50,393 nt of DNA. Source: a virus. The position numbers were made by a program, and so were the translations under genes. Positions within the stretch are counted from its first letter, which is position 1, and each line of letters opens with the position of its first letter. Below the pieces are notes generated by a model. It was given only the letters and a program-made list of their open reading frames with translations, ran no database searches and was not told the DNA's origin. The stretch lies in the IMG/VR virus record IMGVR_UViG_3300029915_000768, positions 1-50,393 of that record. One strand, written 5' to 3'. Of this stretch, positions 39,992 to 47,998 are shown piece by piece.

Positions 39992-40243
39992 ATGAAAAAA
40001 ATAATTCACAGCCTGATTTTCGGAGTTCCAAAGGATTTCACCCCGGAACCTGTCAAAACCCTTGACGTTACCCGTATCACAGAAAGCATGGATAAAGTTG
40101 AAAACATGCTTACCAAGCTTCGGGAAGAGAACGGTAATCCAGAGGCTATTACCACTTGGCTTCGGGTGAAGAAGAATCTGCTAATTGAGTGGCAGGATGC
40201 TTTGGTTGAAATTCAAACCAATGGAAAATATCAATATTTGTGA
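39992..40243 (+). CDS. Hypothetical helical protein
   Basis: 83 residues. A helix-rich body (SMDKVENMLTKLREENGN, TWLRVKKNLLIEWQDALVEI). Probably leaderless from the promoter just upstream. Six bases separate it from the next gene. No family recognised. Confidence 0.6.
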   Translation: MKKIIHSLIFGVPKDFTPEPVKTLDVTRITESMDKVENMLTKLREENGNPEAITTWLRVKKNLLIEWQDALVEIQTNGKYQYL

Positions 40244-40249
40244 GGGAAT

Positions 40250-40483
40250 ATGAGTAATGAAATTTTATGTCCTTGGCTATCAAGTCTTGGAGAACGATTT
40301 GCAAATTTAATCTACACCAACAGTCCAATTGACGGCTGGGGTTTGCGAGGTCATCTCAAGGAAGAAAAATGTAAGGGATGGTTTCAAATGACGATTCTTT
40401 CCAGTCATTGTGCAAGTCGAGAAGAAGCATTTGCTCAAGCCCTATTGACAGCGAAACAATATTCTGTTACCATTGAAACATAG
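40250..40483 (+). CDS. Hypothetical small protein
   Basis: 77 residues (CPWLSSLGERFANLIYTN, SREEAFAQALLTAKQYSV). GTGAGGG precedes the ATG. Probably in the operon starting at 39992. No family recognised. Confidence 0.58.
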   Translation: MSNEILCPWLSSLGERFANLIYTNSPIDGWGLRGHLKEEKCKGWFQMTILSSHCASREEAFAQALLTAKQYSVTIET

Positions 40484-40493
40484 AGAGGAAAAT

Positions 40494-40676
40494 ATGACAA
40501 AATTTTTGAAATCTTTGTGGTGCATAAACAAAGAAACTAGGCGGTTTCCGATTATTCGACTGATTTGGAATCTCTTAACTGGAAGTCTCGGATATTTGTT
40601 CTTGGGAATTGCTTCAATATTCATTTTTCTAAATAGTGGGCCGAGGGCATTCAAATCGTTTTGGGGATCAGTATGA
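40494..40676 (+). CDS. Small single-pass membrane protein
   Basis: 60 residues from ATG 40494, with GAGAGGA upstream. A basic N-terminus (KETRRFPIIRLIWN) precedes one hydrophobic segment (GYLFLGIASIFIFLN). Overlaps the next start (GTATGA). Function unknown. Confidence 0.58.
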   Translation: MTKFLKSLWCINKETRRFPIIRLIWNLLTGSLGYLFLGIASIFIFLNSGPRAFKSFWGSV

Positions 40677-40888
40677 AAATAACTTTTAAATATATTTGGG
40701 AAATGGCAAAAGGAACTGCTATTCTTTTTGGATGGCTATTGAACCACCCATTTTCATCTTCAATGGATTTTGACCTCAAGGTGAGGCAACTTTCCCATCG
40801 AATAATTGAAAAATCTTTTGACCTTTCTTCGGAAGAGGCTACTAATTTACTAGAAGTAATTGCTACCAATGTGACAAAACAAAAGTGA
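40673..40888 (+). CDS. Hypothetical small protein
   Basis: 71 residues. A hydrophobic start (TAILFGWLLNH) followed by a helical, charged C-terminus (KSFDLSSEEATNLLEVIATNV). The stop overlaps the first base pair of the structured RNA that follows. Function unknown. Confidence 0.55.
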   Translation: MKITFKYIWEMAKGTAILFGWLLNHPFSSSMDFDLKVRQLSHRIIEKSFDLSSEEATNLLEVIATNVTKQK

Positions 40889-41167
40889 ACTACATACATG
40901 ACTTCACCAACACTGGCATCCGCGCAGACCAAAATGTAATAGGAAAAGCGTCATAGCCGAAGCTATGAGATCCGACCCTTTATCTGGAAGTGGACGGTCT
41001 AGGCAAGAGGCAGAGTTCATCGCAAGGTGAGCCTCGTTCCCTAAGACGGCTAACAGAGGAGTGACTGGCTTCGATTCCGGGTTTAACTTCGAATCGTCGT
41101 GGTGCATATTTAATATGTAACTGACCGGCTGGGACGTAAAGGGTTGATGAAGTCATGTATGTAGTTC
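40887..41167 (+). ncRNA. Large structured RNA closed by a 20-bp stem
   Basis: A perfect 20-base inverted repeat (40887-40906 with 41148-41167) encloses 241 bases without a reading frame of note. Inside: TCATAGC-CGAA-GCTATGA (40951-40968); GAGGC/GCCTC (41007-41011, 41031-41035) enclosing TCATC-GCAA-GGTGA, a GNRA-capped helix; CGATTC/GAATCG (41072-41096); and TGCATAT/ATATGTA (41103-41119). The interior is more GC-rich than its surroundings. It lies 18 bases before tRNA-Ile. I could not match it to tmRNA, RNase P RNA, 6S RNA or a group I intron. Strand is inferred from neighbours. Confidence 0.75.
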
Positions 41168-41185
41168 TCAGTGAAATATCATGAT

Positions 41186-41262
41186 ACTCGTGTAGCTCAA
41201 TTGGTGAGAGCATTCCCCTTATAAGGGAAAGGTTGTTGGTTCAATCCCAACCACGAGTACCA
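41186..41262 (+). tRNA. tRNA-Ile(TAT)
   Basis: Acceptor ACTCGTG/CACGAGT, D-stem GCTC/GAGC, anticodon stem TTCCC/GGGAA with loop CTTATAA, T-arm TTGG-type with loop TTCAATC, encoded CCA. Anticodon TAT reads AUA directly, unlike the usual bacterial CAT tRNA modified by TilS. Confidence 0.93.
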
Positions 41263-41280
41263 CAATTTGAGGAGAATTTT

Positions 41281-41415
41281 ATGATTTTCAAAAATCGCCC
41301 TGACACCAATTACAATACCGCTATTGGGCCGATGCGCTTTGCACCACCACCACTACTACTAAGACAACAGACATCTCGGCTTCCTCCTCTATGTTGCTCG
41401 TGGGCGCTATATTAA
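41281..41415 (+). CDS. Small Pro/Leu-rich peptide
   Basis: 44 residues (IGPMRFAPPPLLLRQQ, ending CCSWALY). GAGGAG lies seven bases before the ATG, the main support. No function recognised. Confidence 0.42.
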   Translation: MIFKNRPDTNYNTAIGPMRFAPPPLLLRQQTSRLPPLCCSWALY

Positions 41416-41514
41416 CATACTGTATATCCAACAATGTAATAAACGCATTTAGAGAATATTTCATTGCTAGAAGGATCAATGATTGTCATTGTGGCACCAA
41501 GGGAAAGGATACAT

Positions 41515-41928
41515 ATGAAAACTAAGATATTGGAATCCACTTGTATTGTTTTGAAAGTGGCGCTGCTGGTGGCGATGATAGTAGGTGTTACATTCAGAAT
41601 CCTTTTCGGGCCTCTGTATCCACACCCAGAACCTTTTCACCAGACCAATCCTCCAACAATAACTACCGGCTATGCTAATGTTGCAATCGGAATAAATGCA
41701 GCGAAGAATCTAACGACTGGTAGTGGAAACTTCTGCTATGGCGATGATGCTTGCCCCACAATTACTATCGAGAATTGTGTAATTGACATTCGGCCTCTCG
41801 GTCCACAAATTGCTCTACCAGCGACGGAATATATTTACTCAATGTACCCATTAGAGGGTCAAAGCCGTCTTTGTGGCTACGATAGAACGTTGGCGATTCT
41901 TGATGCTCTGCAAGCCCAGAGTAAGTAG
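41515..41928 (+). CDS. Membrane-anchored protein with extracytoplasmic domain
   Basis: 137 residues from ATG 41515 (AAAGGATA upstream). One membrane segment (about 10-32, VALLVAMIVGVTF) followed by an outer domain with an NVAIGINAAKNLTTGSGNFC patch, reminiscent of the N-A-G repeats of trimeric fibre or adhesin heads, and several Cys that could form disulphides. An upstream ATG at 41479 with GAAGGA would add 12 residues. Function unknown. Confidence 0.55.
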   Translation: MKTKILESTCIVLKVALLVAMIVGVTFRILFGPLYPHPEPFHQTNPPTITTGYANVAIGINAAKNLTTGSGNFCYGDDACPTITIENCVIDIRPLGPQIALPATEYIYSMYPLEGQSRLCGYDRTLAILDALQAQSK

Positions 41929-42048
41929 ACATTGCCGAGACGCTGCGATTGGAGTGTCAACCCAACCACAAAATAATTGCGACCAGTCAAAAAATCAAAA
42001 TAGTTGTTGACGTATGAGACACTTCAATCACTGGAGGAATACAAGATC

Positions 42049-42291
42049 ATGAATATAAGCACAACGGCACAGCAAGACGGATTCGGAACTGATATGTTTA
42101 AGCGCGTCATCGGCCTAACTGATGAAGAAAAGAACCTCATCATTTCCGGCGAAACTATTGCGTATGATTGTGGGCGCAAAAGCTATATTCGTCCCGGATT
42201 GGCAACTACTTTTAGGATTGCGACTTTAAAAAACAATATTCGGACAAATTTGTTCCTCGAATGCCTACTGAAAACCAACTGGCGAAAATAA
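42049..42291 (+). CDS. Hypothetical small protein
   Basis: 80 residues from ATG 42049 (GGAGGA 11 bases before). DMFKRVIGLTDEEKNLIISGE suggests a helical domain, then a Lys/Arg/Asn-rich end. The 120 bases before it (41929-42048) show no gene and no clear promoter. Confidence 0.5.
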   Translation: MNISTTAQQDGFGTDMFKRVIGLTDEEKNLIISGETIAYDCGRKSYIRPGLATTFRIATLKNNIRTNLFLECLLKTNWRK

Positions 42292-42321
42292 TTGATTCAA
42301 TTCCAAAATTTGTGATATAAT
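42292..42321 (+). promoter_or_regulatory. sigma70-type promoter of ligA
   Basis: TTGATT (42292-42297), 18 bases, TATAAT (42316-42321). ATG 42338 follows with GAGGAG. Confidence 0.65.
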
Positions 42322-42337
42322 TAAATCGAGGAGAAAT

Positions 42338-44335
42338 ATGGAAACCCAAATCATTGCTTTAAACAAGGAACTTCTTTCATATCAGGAAGCGTATTATTCA
42401 GGAAATCCTATTGTGGCGGATTCCGAATATGACCAGAAGGAACGGCAACTGCTTACTTTAGTAAAGTTGCATCCAGAATTTGCCCATACAGCAACTGTTC
42501 TTTTCAATGTTGGTGCCTCCAAAGACACCGCTGGTCGAATTCTTCATAATCGTCCAATGAAGTCAATTGAAAATAATTACACTTTTGACTCGGCTCTTAA
42601 AGCGTGTTCTCCCTATGGTCAATATGTTCTTGTTGAACCAAAACGTGATGGCATTTCTGCTTCCATTTTGTATAAACATGGAGTGTTGGTTCAAGCTGTT
42701 ACTCGTGGAAATGGCGAAGCTGGCGAAGACATGACTCTTCAAGTCAAGGCTTGCAAATTCATTCCTCAAGTTTTGAATGCCGGTCCAGTTGATACTCTTG
42801 AGGTTCGCGGAGAACTTGTTATAAGCAATTCTGAATTTGCTCGTATCAATTCGGAATTGGAAGCAAATGGTTTGCCCCTTCATTCAAATCCTCGCAACTT
42901 GGTAAGTGGTAGCATGAAGAAGCGTGATGTTTCTGAACTTTCAAATCGTAAGATTGAATTTGTTCCATGGGATATGTTCTCTCCAGATGATGACAATATT
43001 CTTCCCGATTCCTCGTTTATTCGAATGTCAATGCTTACTGACATGGGCTTTGTAAAGTATGAAGGATTTTTTGTTGATACTATCTCCGCAAATGTTGAGG
43101 AGATTATTAAGAATATTCTCCGCATGAATGAAGAATCGGATATCATCGCAGATGGAGTTGTAATCAAAGCTGATTCTCACGAGATTCGCAATAAATTGAA
43201 TTATGGTACAAAATTTTCTAAGTTTCAACATTGCTATAAACCACAAAATTTAAGTGCCGAAACTGAAGTTCTGGATATTGAATGGGGTACTGGAAGACAG
43301 GGTAAGATTACTCCGGTTCTTTTGATAACACCTACTGAGGTAGGTGGATCTATTGTTTCCCGTATTACGGGAAACAATATCACATGGATGAAAGAATTAG
43401 ATGTTAAAATACATTCTAAAATTTCATTTGTAAAGAGCGGCGATACTATTCCGATGGTAACTGAAGTTCTTGATAATTCAGAGGCTACTCCGATTGTTAT
43501 TCCAACCACCTGCCCAAAGTGTAATACTCCAGTGTCAATCAAGAATGATACTGGTATTGAAATTCTGCTTTGTGAAAATTCTTCATGCTCTGGTAAGGCA
43601 GCAGAAACTTTCTACTATGTTGGTCATCGTGACACTCTTGAAATTGATAATCTCGGAGCAGAAATGTCCAAGTATCTTGTCAATAATAACATTACAAATC
43701 TTGCCGATCTTTTTGAGTTTTCAAATAACCATCTTACAACTTCTAAGGATCAATTCAAGAATTTGGGTTTTTATTCTGGAGCCAATACAGTAAAGTTGGT
43801 AAAGTCGTTACAAGATGCAAAGACTCGTGATTGGGATAAGTGGATTGCTGCATTGTCCATTCCGTTCATTGGGCATACTCTGGGTGAACGGATTGCTATG
43901 GATTTGAATCTTCAGCCAGATGATATGTTTAATCTGTGTGATGAATTTTTGAATATTTCGGTAGGACAGATCGAAGGGCTTGGACCTGTGAAGTATAATA
44001 CTCTTCTAGAATGGGCCGCGCTGCCCCAGAATCGCCTCCTGTGCGACCGATTGAGTAAAGCAGGGGTAACACCTACCCCAATAACCAATAAGGAACCAAT
44101 TATGGGTGATTTAAGCAACATCACTTTCTGTATTACGGGAACTTTCAAGGGTACCTTTGGAACTCGTCCTGTCATTACGGAAAAGCTAGAAGCACTTGGA
44201 GCAAAGTCTGTACCAGCAGTCACAAAGACTTGCAATCTTTTGATTGTGGGAGAGAATGCCGGTTCGAAACTTGAAAAGGCCGCTAAACTTGGCATCAAGA
44301 TTGTTGACGAAACGTGGTTGGCAGAAGTTCTGTAA
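42338..44335 (+). CDS. ligA: NAD-dependent DNA ligase
   Basis: 665 residues, full bacterial LigA length. Domains in order: Ia (YYSGNPIVADSEYD, NAD binding), adenylation with VEPKRDGISA (catalytic Lys), TRGNGEAGEDMT, OB fold, zinc finger (CPKC...CENSSCSGK), helix-hairpin-helix repeats (IPFIGHTLGERIA, QIEGLGPVKYNTLLEW) and a C-terminal BRCT (ITFCITGTFKGTFGTRP, LLIVGENAGSKLEKA). It seals nicks in replication and repair; T4 itself uses an ATP ligase. Own promoter and a strong terminator, so it is a single-gene unit. Confidence 0.96.
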   Translation: METQIIALNKELLSYQEAYYSGNPIVADSEYDQKERQLLTLVKLHPEFAHTATVLFNVGASKDTAGRILHNRPMKSIENNYTFDSALKACSPYGQYVLVEPKRDGISASILYKHGVLVQAVTRGNGEAGEDMTLQVKACKFIPQVLNAGPVDTLEVRGELVISNSEFARINSELEANGLPLHSNPRNLVSGSMKKRDVSELSNRKIEFVPWDMFSPDDDNILPDSSFIRMSMLTDMGFVKYEGFFVDTISANVEEIIKNILRMNEESDIIADGVVIKADSHEIRNKLNYGTKFSKFQHCYKPQNLSAETEVLDIEWGTGRQGKITPVLLITPTEVGGSIVSRITGNNITWMKELDVKIHSKISFVKSGDTIPMVTEVLDNSEATPIVIPTTCPKCNTPVSIKNDTGIEILLCENSSCSGKAAETFYYVGHRDTLEIDNLGAEMSKYLVNNNITNLADLFEFSNNHLTTSKDQFKNLGFYSGANTVKLVKSLQDAKTRDWDKWIAALSIPFIGHTLGERIAMDLNLQPDDMFNLCDEFLNISVGQIEGLGPVKYNTLLEWAALPQNRLLCDRLSKAGVTPTPITNKEPIMGDLSNITFCITGTFKGTFGTRPVITEKLEALGAKSVPAVTKTCNLLIVGENAGSKLEKAAKLGIKIVDETWLAEVL

Positions 44336-44389
44336 TTTAAAACTATGAACCTTCAGCCAAACTACGCTGAAGGTTCATAGTTTTAAATT
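44334..44389. terminator. Strong terminator after ligA
   Basis: Perfect 24-bp stem (44334-44357 with 44366-44389), loop CAAACTAC, centred on GAACCTTCAGC/GCTGAAGGTTC with AT-rich base; it contains the ligA stop. Symmetric, so it can work in both directions. The 127 bases to nrdJ hold a TAAATA box (44401) and a CGAATC/GGATTCG hairpin (44458-44479). Confidence 0.9.
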
Positions 44390-44516
44390 TTCCTAAAAGA
44401 TAAATACCTTCACCTATGACCTAGAAACAAAAATACAAATATTAAAATCATACTTTGCGAATCTTTTAAAAAGGATTCGAACACTTGACTGTAAAATTAT
44501 AAGAGGGCAAATCCAA

Positions 44517-47099
44517 TTGAGCAATAATGAATTAGTTAGACCAAAGCATACTACAACTTTTCAAGACACCTTTTCCGAGGATATTTGGCAACAGACATTT
44601 AAGGATCATACCGATAACGATGTAAATGACACTTTTTGGAGAGTTGCAAAAGCTATAGCCAGTGTTGAAACCACTCCAGAACTACAAAAAGAATGGGCTG
44701 AACATTTTTACGATATGTTGTCTGGGTTTAAGGTTTCTCCCGGTGGTCGTATTCTTGCAAATGCCGGTACCGAATTTAATGGTACTACCTTGATGAACTG
44801 CTTTGTATCTCCTGAAGTGGAAAGTGGCGTAGATAGTATTGTCGGTATTTTAGAAACCCTTAAATACCAAGCACTTACTCTGAAGTCAGAGGGTGGTTGG
44901 GGTCGCAATTTTTCGGTACTTCGACCACGAGGAGCATTTATTAATGGTATTGGGGTAGAAACCCCCGGCTCGGTAAAATTTATGGAATTGTTCGATAAAT
45001 CAAGTGAGATTATTACATCTGGTTCTGGAAAGAAATCCACTAATAAGAAATCAAAGGGAAAAATTCGCAAAGGTGCGATGATGGGAGTTCTTGACTGTTG
45101 GCATCCAGATATTATCGAATTTATTACCGCAAAACAAACACCTAATCGTCTTACTAAGTTTAACATGAGTGTTAATTGTACTGACGCTTTTATGGAAAAG
45201 GTAGTAGAAGTTACTTTATTAAAACAAAATAAAGGATCACAAAAAGACATTGATGCTATTACATGGGATCTTATTTTTCCAGATACATCACATGCCGCAT
45301 ATAATACCGAGTGGGATGGTAATATCTCATTGTGGGTATCAAACGGGTATCCAGTAAAAATTTATCAAACTGTTACTGCTGAATTTCTTTGGAATATTAT
45401 TACAAAGAGTACCTATAATAGAAATGAACCCGGTATTTTATTTTTAGATAGAGCAAACAAGTTTAATCAACTTACTTACGCTGAGACTATTAGAAGTACA
45501 AATCCTTGTGGAGAACAGATGCTTTCAAAAGCTGGCGTCTGCTGCTTAGGTTCTATAAATGTTACTCAATTTGTAAAAGAAGACGGTTCTGGTTTTGATT
45601 TAGAACGTATTGGCAAATACACAAAATATTTGGTACGCTTTTTGGACAATGTTAACTCTTATTCAGATGCACCATTGCCGGAATATGTGGAATCGATGCG
45701 AACTAAACGGCGTATCGGTTGTGGAATTATGGGCTGGGGTAGTGCGCTACTTATGCTCAAAGTTAGATTTGCGTCAGATCGAGCAAATGACCTTCGCACT
45801 GAATTATTGAATATTTTTACCTTAGCTGGAATCGAAGCAAGTCTCGATTTGGCAGATGAAAAGGGTATGTTTGAAAAATGTATTCCGACTGAACATTCAA
45901 AGAGTCCGTATTGGGATAATGTAAACTTACCTCTAACCTTACGTGATCGTATGGCAAAACATGGTATTCGTAATAGTTCATTATTTTCATGTCAGCCAAC
46001 AGGAAATACTGGAGTATTTGCAAATATTGTATCAGGCGGTATTGAACCAATTTTCATGCCAGAATATATTCGGACAATTATTGTAGGTATAGTTCCAGAC
46101 CATATAAAAAATATCACTCCAAATTGGTCACAGGGCGAATGGTATGAAACTGATATGTTCAAATTCACAAAAGAAGGTGATGATGAAATCCTTCGTGGAG
46201 TAGATATCAATGGTGTGGTATATAAGATTGATAAAGGCCGTGGTCTAACTAAAGAGGTTTTGTGTCAAGACTATGGTGTTAGATATCTAGCTAATAAGGG
46301 CGAATGGAATGCATCTGCGGACTGGGCAGCAACAACCACCGAATTATCCGTAGAAGATCATACTAATGATCTGAAAGGATTTGCAAAAATGATCGATTCG
46401 GCAATTTCAAAAACAATTAATCTTCCGTCAGATTATAGTTTTGAAGATTTTCAAAATGTATATCTTGATGCATACAAGACTGGATATATTAAGGGTCTTA
46501 CTACTTATCGTGCCGGTTCTATGACTTCAGTTCTATCGGCAGTTGAACAGAAAGACGATACCGATGAAGAAGTTATTTTTTCGGATGTTAAAATGCCAGA
46601 TACTTCTATAGCCGAAGTTAAGGTGTTGAGGGATTACGAAGGTGGTACTGGTCGTAAATGGTATATTACAATTACATTAAATGAAAATAAGGCACCCATT
46701 GCATTATTTGTTCAAACAAATGCACTTGAGAAGACCGTTACTACAAATGACGCAATTGAACTGCTTATTGCATTAGCAAAAATCAAAGAAATTCCAATTC
46801 AGTATATTGACGAAACTGTTCAAAAGTGTCATAATGATAACAATAGTACAAAAATTGCACGAGTAATTGGACTATTGTTGCGGCACGGAGTCAAAATAAA
46901 AAATATTGTATCTGAATTGGATAAAGTTCAGAATGTTACATTTTCTAGTTTCTTATTTCACCTAAAGAAATTACTATCCAGCTATGTAAAGGATGGTGAG
47001 AAGGTTGAAGGCGGAAAATGTAGTGAATGTGGTGGGCAATTGATTTACGAATCTGGCTGTCATCGCTGTTCCCAATGCGGAAATAGTAAATGCTCCTAA
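44517..47099 (+). CDS. nrdJ: Class II (B12-dependent) ribonucleotide reductase
   Basis: 860 residues. SPGGRILANAG and TLMNCFVSP, then EGGWGRNFSVLRP, NPCGEQMLSKAGVCCLGSIN (active-site Cys and substrate-binding NPCGE), RRIGCGIMGW, and SCQPTGNTGVFANIVSGGIEP match NrdJ. The C-terminus has the CSECGGQLIYESGCHRC zinc region with redox Cys typical of this class. It makes dNTPs using adenosylcobalamin, so needs no oxygen and no second subunit; it implies a host with B12. The start is TTG 44517 with AGAGGG upstream; no in-frame ATG is near. Confidence 0.93.
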   Translation: MSNNELVRPKHTTTFQDTFSEDIWQQTFKDHTDNDVNDTFWRVAKAIASVETTPELQKEWAEHFYDMLSGFKVSPGGRILANAGTEFNGTTLMNCFVSPEVESGVDSIVGILETLKYQALTLKSEGGWGRNFSVLRPRGAFINGIGVETPGSVKFMELFDKSSEIITSGSGKKSTNKKSKGKIRKGAMMGVLDCWHPDIIEFITAKQTPNRLTKFNMSVNCTDAFMEKVVEVTLLKQNKGSQKDIDAITWDLIFPDTSHAAYNTEWDGNISLWVSNGYPVKIYQTVTAEFLWNIITKSTYNRNEPGILFLDRANKFNQLTYAETIRSTNPCGEQMLSKAGVCCLGSINVTQFVKEDGSGFDLERIGKYTKYLVRFLDNVNSYSDAPLPEYVESMRTKRRIGCGIMGWGSALLMLKVRFASDRANDLRTELLNIFTLAGIEASLDLADEKGMFEKCIPTEHSKSPYWDNVNLPLTLRDRMAKHGIRNSSLFSCQPTGNTGVFANIVSGGIEPIFMPEYIRTIIVGIVPDHIKNITPNWSQGEWYETDMFKFTKEGDDEILRGVDINGVVYKIDKGRGLTKEVLCQDYGVRYLANKGEWNASADWAATTTELSVEDHTNDLKGFAKMIDSAISKTINLPSDYSFEDFQNVYLDAYKTGYIKGLTTYRAGSMTSVLSAVEQKDDTDEEVIFSDVKMPDTSIAEVKVLRDYEGGTGRKWYITITLNENKAPIALFVQTNALEKTVTTNDAIELLIALAKIKEIPIQYIDETVQKCHNDNNSTKIARVIGLLLRHGVKIKNIVSELDKVQNVTFSSFLFHLKKLLSSYVKDGEKVEGGKCSECGGQLIYESGCHRCSQCGNSKCS

Positions 47100-47138
47100 A
47101 AAGTCAAGGGAATATTTTTAGGTCTTCCCTTGACTTTT
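47099..47138. terminator. Terminator after nrdJ overlapping the next promoter
   Basis: AAAAGTCAAGGGA (47099-47111) pairs perfectly with TCCCTTGACTTTT (47126-47138), followed by AT-rich sequence. The right arm contains the -35 box of the next promoter. Confidence 0.75.
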
Positions 47139-47158
47139 AAAAACATTTTTGGTATTCT
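47130..47158 (+). promoter_or_regulatory. TTTGG-type promoter
   Basis: TTGACT (47130-47135), 17 bases ending TTTTTGG, TATTCT (47153-47158). The -35 box is in the arm of the nrdJ terminator. Confidence 0.65.
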
Positions 47159-47178
47159 AATAATGAAAGGAAATACAA

Positions 47179-47588
47179 ATGAAAATTGAAACCCAAACAG
47201 TCTACATTGACAGTCTCATACCACCGAAGCTGCTGCGTTAGCAGCGGATAGAAACTTGGAAAATATGCGGTATTTTTCTGTTTCCTATAACCCTGACCTT
47301 TGCGAAGGCAGGGGCTTCCAGAAGGTTATGCTTGTTGAAATTCCAAAAATGATCGGATATATTGATCCCGAAGATTGGATGCAATTTTGGGCCAATGACT
47401 ATTTTGGTCCGAAGATTGTTTCATTTTACGGCAGGGGTGCAATTAATTGGCATATCAATCCAATTTCATTGGAGGTATTTCGTGATGCGAAAACTGCCAA
47501 TAATGGAGTCGGACAAGCTTGTTATATGATTGAAAAGATGGCACTTACCGAAGAATATCTGCGGAGCCTAGTGAGCCTAGTTAGGTAA
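47179..47588 (+). pseudogene. Frameshifted hypothetical gene
   Basis: ATG 47179, with AAAGGA before it, encodes KIETQTVYID and stops at 47239. Another frame, open from about 47211, encodes HTTEAAALAADRNLENMRYF and continues to 47588 (YIDPEDWMQFWANDYFG, KIVSFYGRGAINW). The joined protein of about 135 residues looks natural, so one base seems lost near 47209-47217. Otherwise the longer part could start at ATG 47265 (weak ribosome binding site) or TTG 47256. No family recognised. Confidence 0.5.
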
Positions 47589-47622
47589 CGTAGTACAAAA
47601 CATTCAACAAAAGGAAAATACA

Positions 47623-47994
47623 ATGAGCGAAAAAAGATTTTATTTAATTGTTCCAAATACGGTCGATACTCCGTATAAAGGAACTTTTGTAATGGAACCG
47701 GGAAGATTGATGGCGCAATGTTGTCATATTGGTCGAAAGCTTCAGGCTGGAATGACTCAGTATGAAGAAGTAACCACAATTGTTCTTTCTGTTCGAAATT
47801 CAAAAGAATTGCGCAAGGTGAGTGATGAACTGGCATCAGGTTTCCGAACTGGATGGAATACCAATTATCAAGAATTCCATGATACTAATCCGGTTTTATA
47901 CGGTACCGATTCGGAGATTCACACAGTTACTGGAATTGGACCTATTTCTAAAGAAGACATTGATTTCGCCATCGGTCATTTGGAACTGTACTAA
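47623..47994 (+). CDS. Peptidyl-tRNA hydrolase 2 (PTH2)-like
   Basis: 123 residues, the size of PTH2. MEPGRLMAQCCHIGRKL corresponds to the GKxxAQCxHA core, VTTIVLSVRNSKELRKVSDEL to the central strand and helix, and TVTGIGPISKEDIDFAIGHLELY to the T.LGIGP...D..TGHLKLL end of the family. PTH2 frees tRNA from stalled peptidyl-tRNA; it is typical of archaea and eukaryotes and uncommon in phages. The first conserved Lys of the active site is replaced by the PGR stretch, so activity is not certain. AAAGGA precedes the ATG. Confidence 0.68.
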   Translation: MSEKRFYLIVPNTVDTPYKGTFVMEPGRLMAQCCHIGRKLQAGMTQYEEVTTIVLSVRNSKELRKVSDELASGFRTGWNTNYQEFHDTNPVLYGTDSEIHTVTGIGPISKEDIDFAIGHLELY

Positions 47995-47998
47995 ATAT

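Noticed and set aside
40887-41167. tmRNA, RNase P RNA or group I intron identity for the structured RNA
   Set aside because: A GCA-led reading (A-S-A-Q-T-K-M-stop) and a TTCGATTCC stretch recall tmRNA, but no acceptor stem with CCA or ALAA-type tag is present. RNase P and group I core motifs (P4, P7) could not be found.
44401-44406. TAAATA box upstream of nrdJ as a late promoter
   Set aside because: More than 100 bases from the start, in AT-rich sequence; nrdJ is an early-type gene, so the match may be chance.
44708-45250. 180-codon minus-strand frame inside nrdJ
   Set aside because: The plus-strand frame is clearly NrdJ; the opposite frame has no start context or family match.
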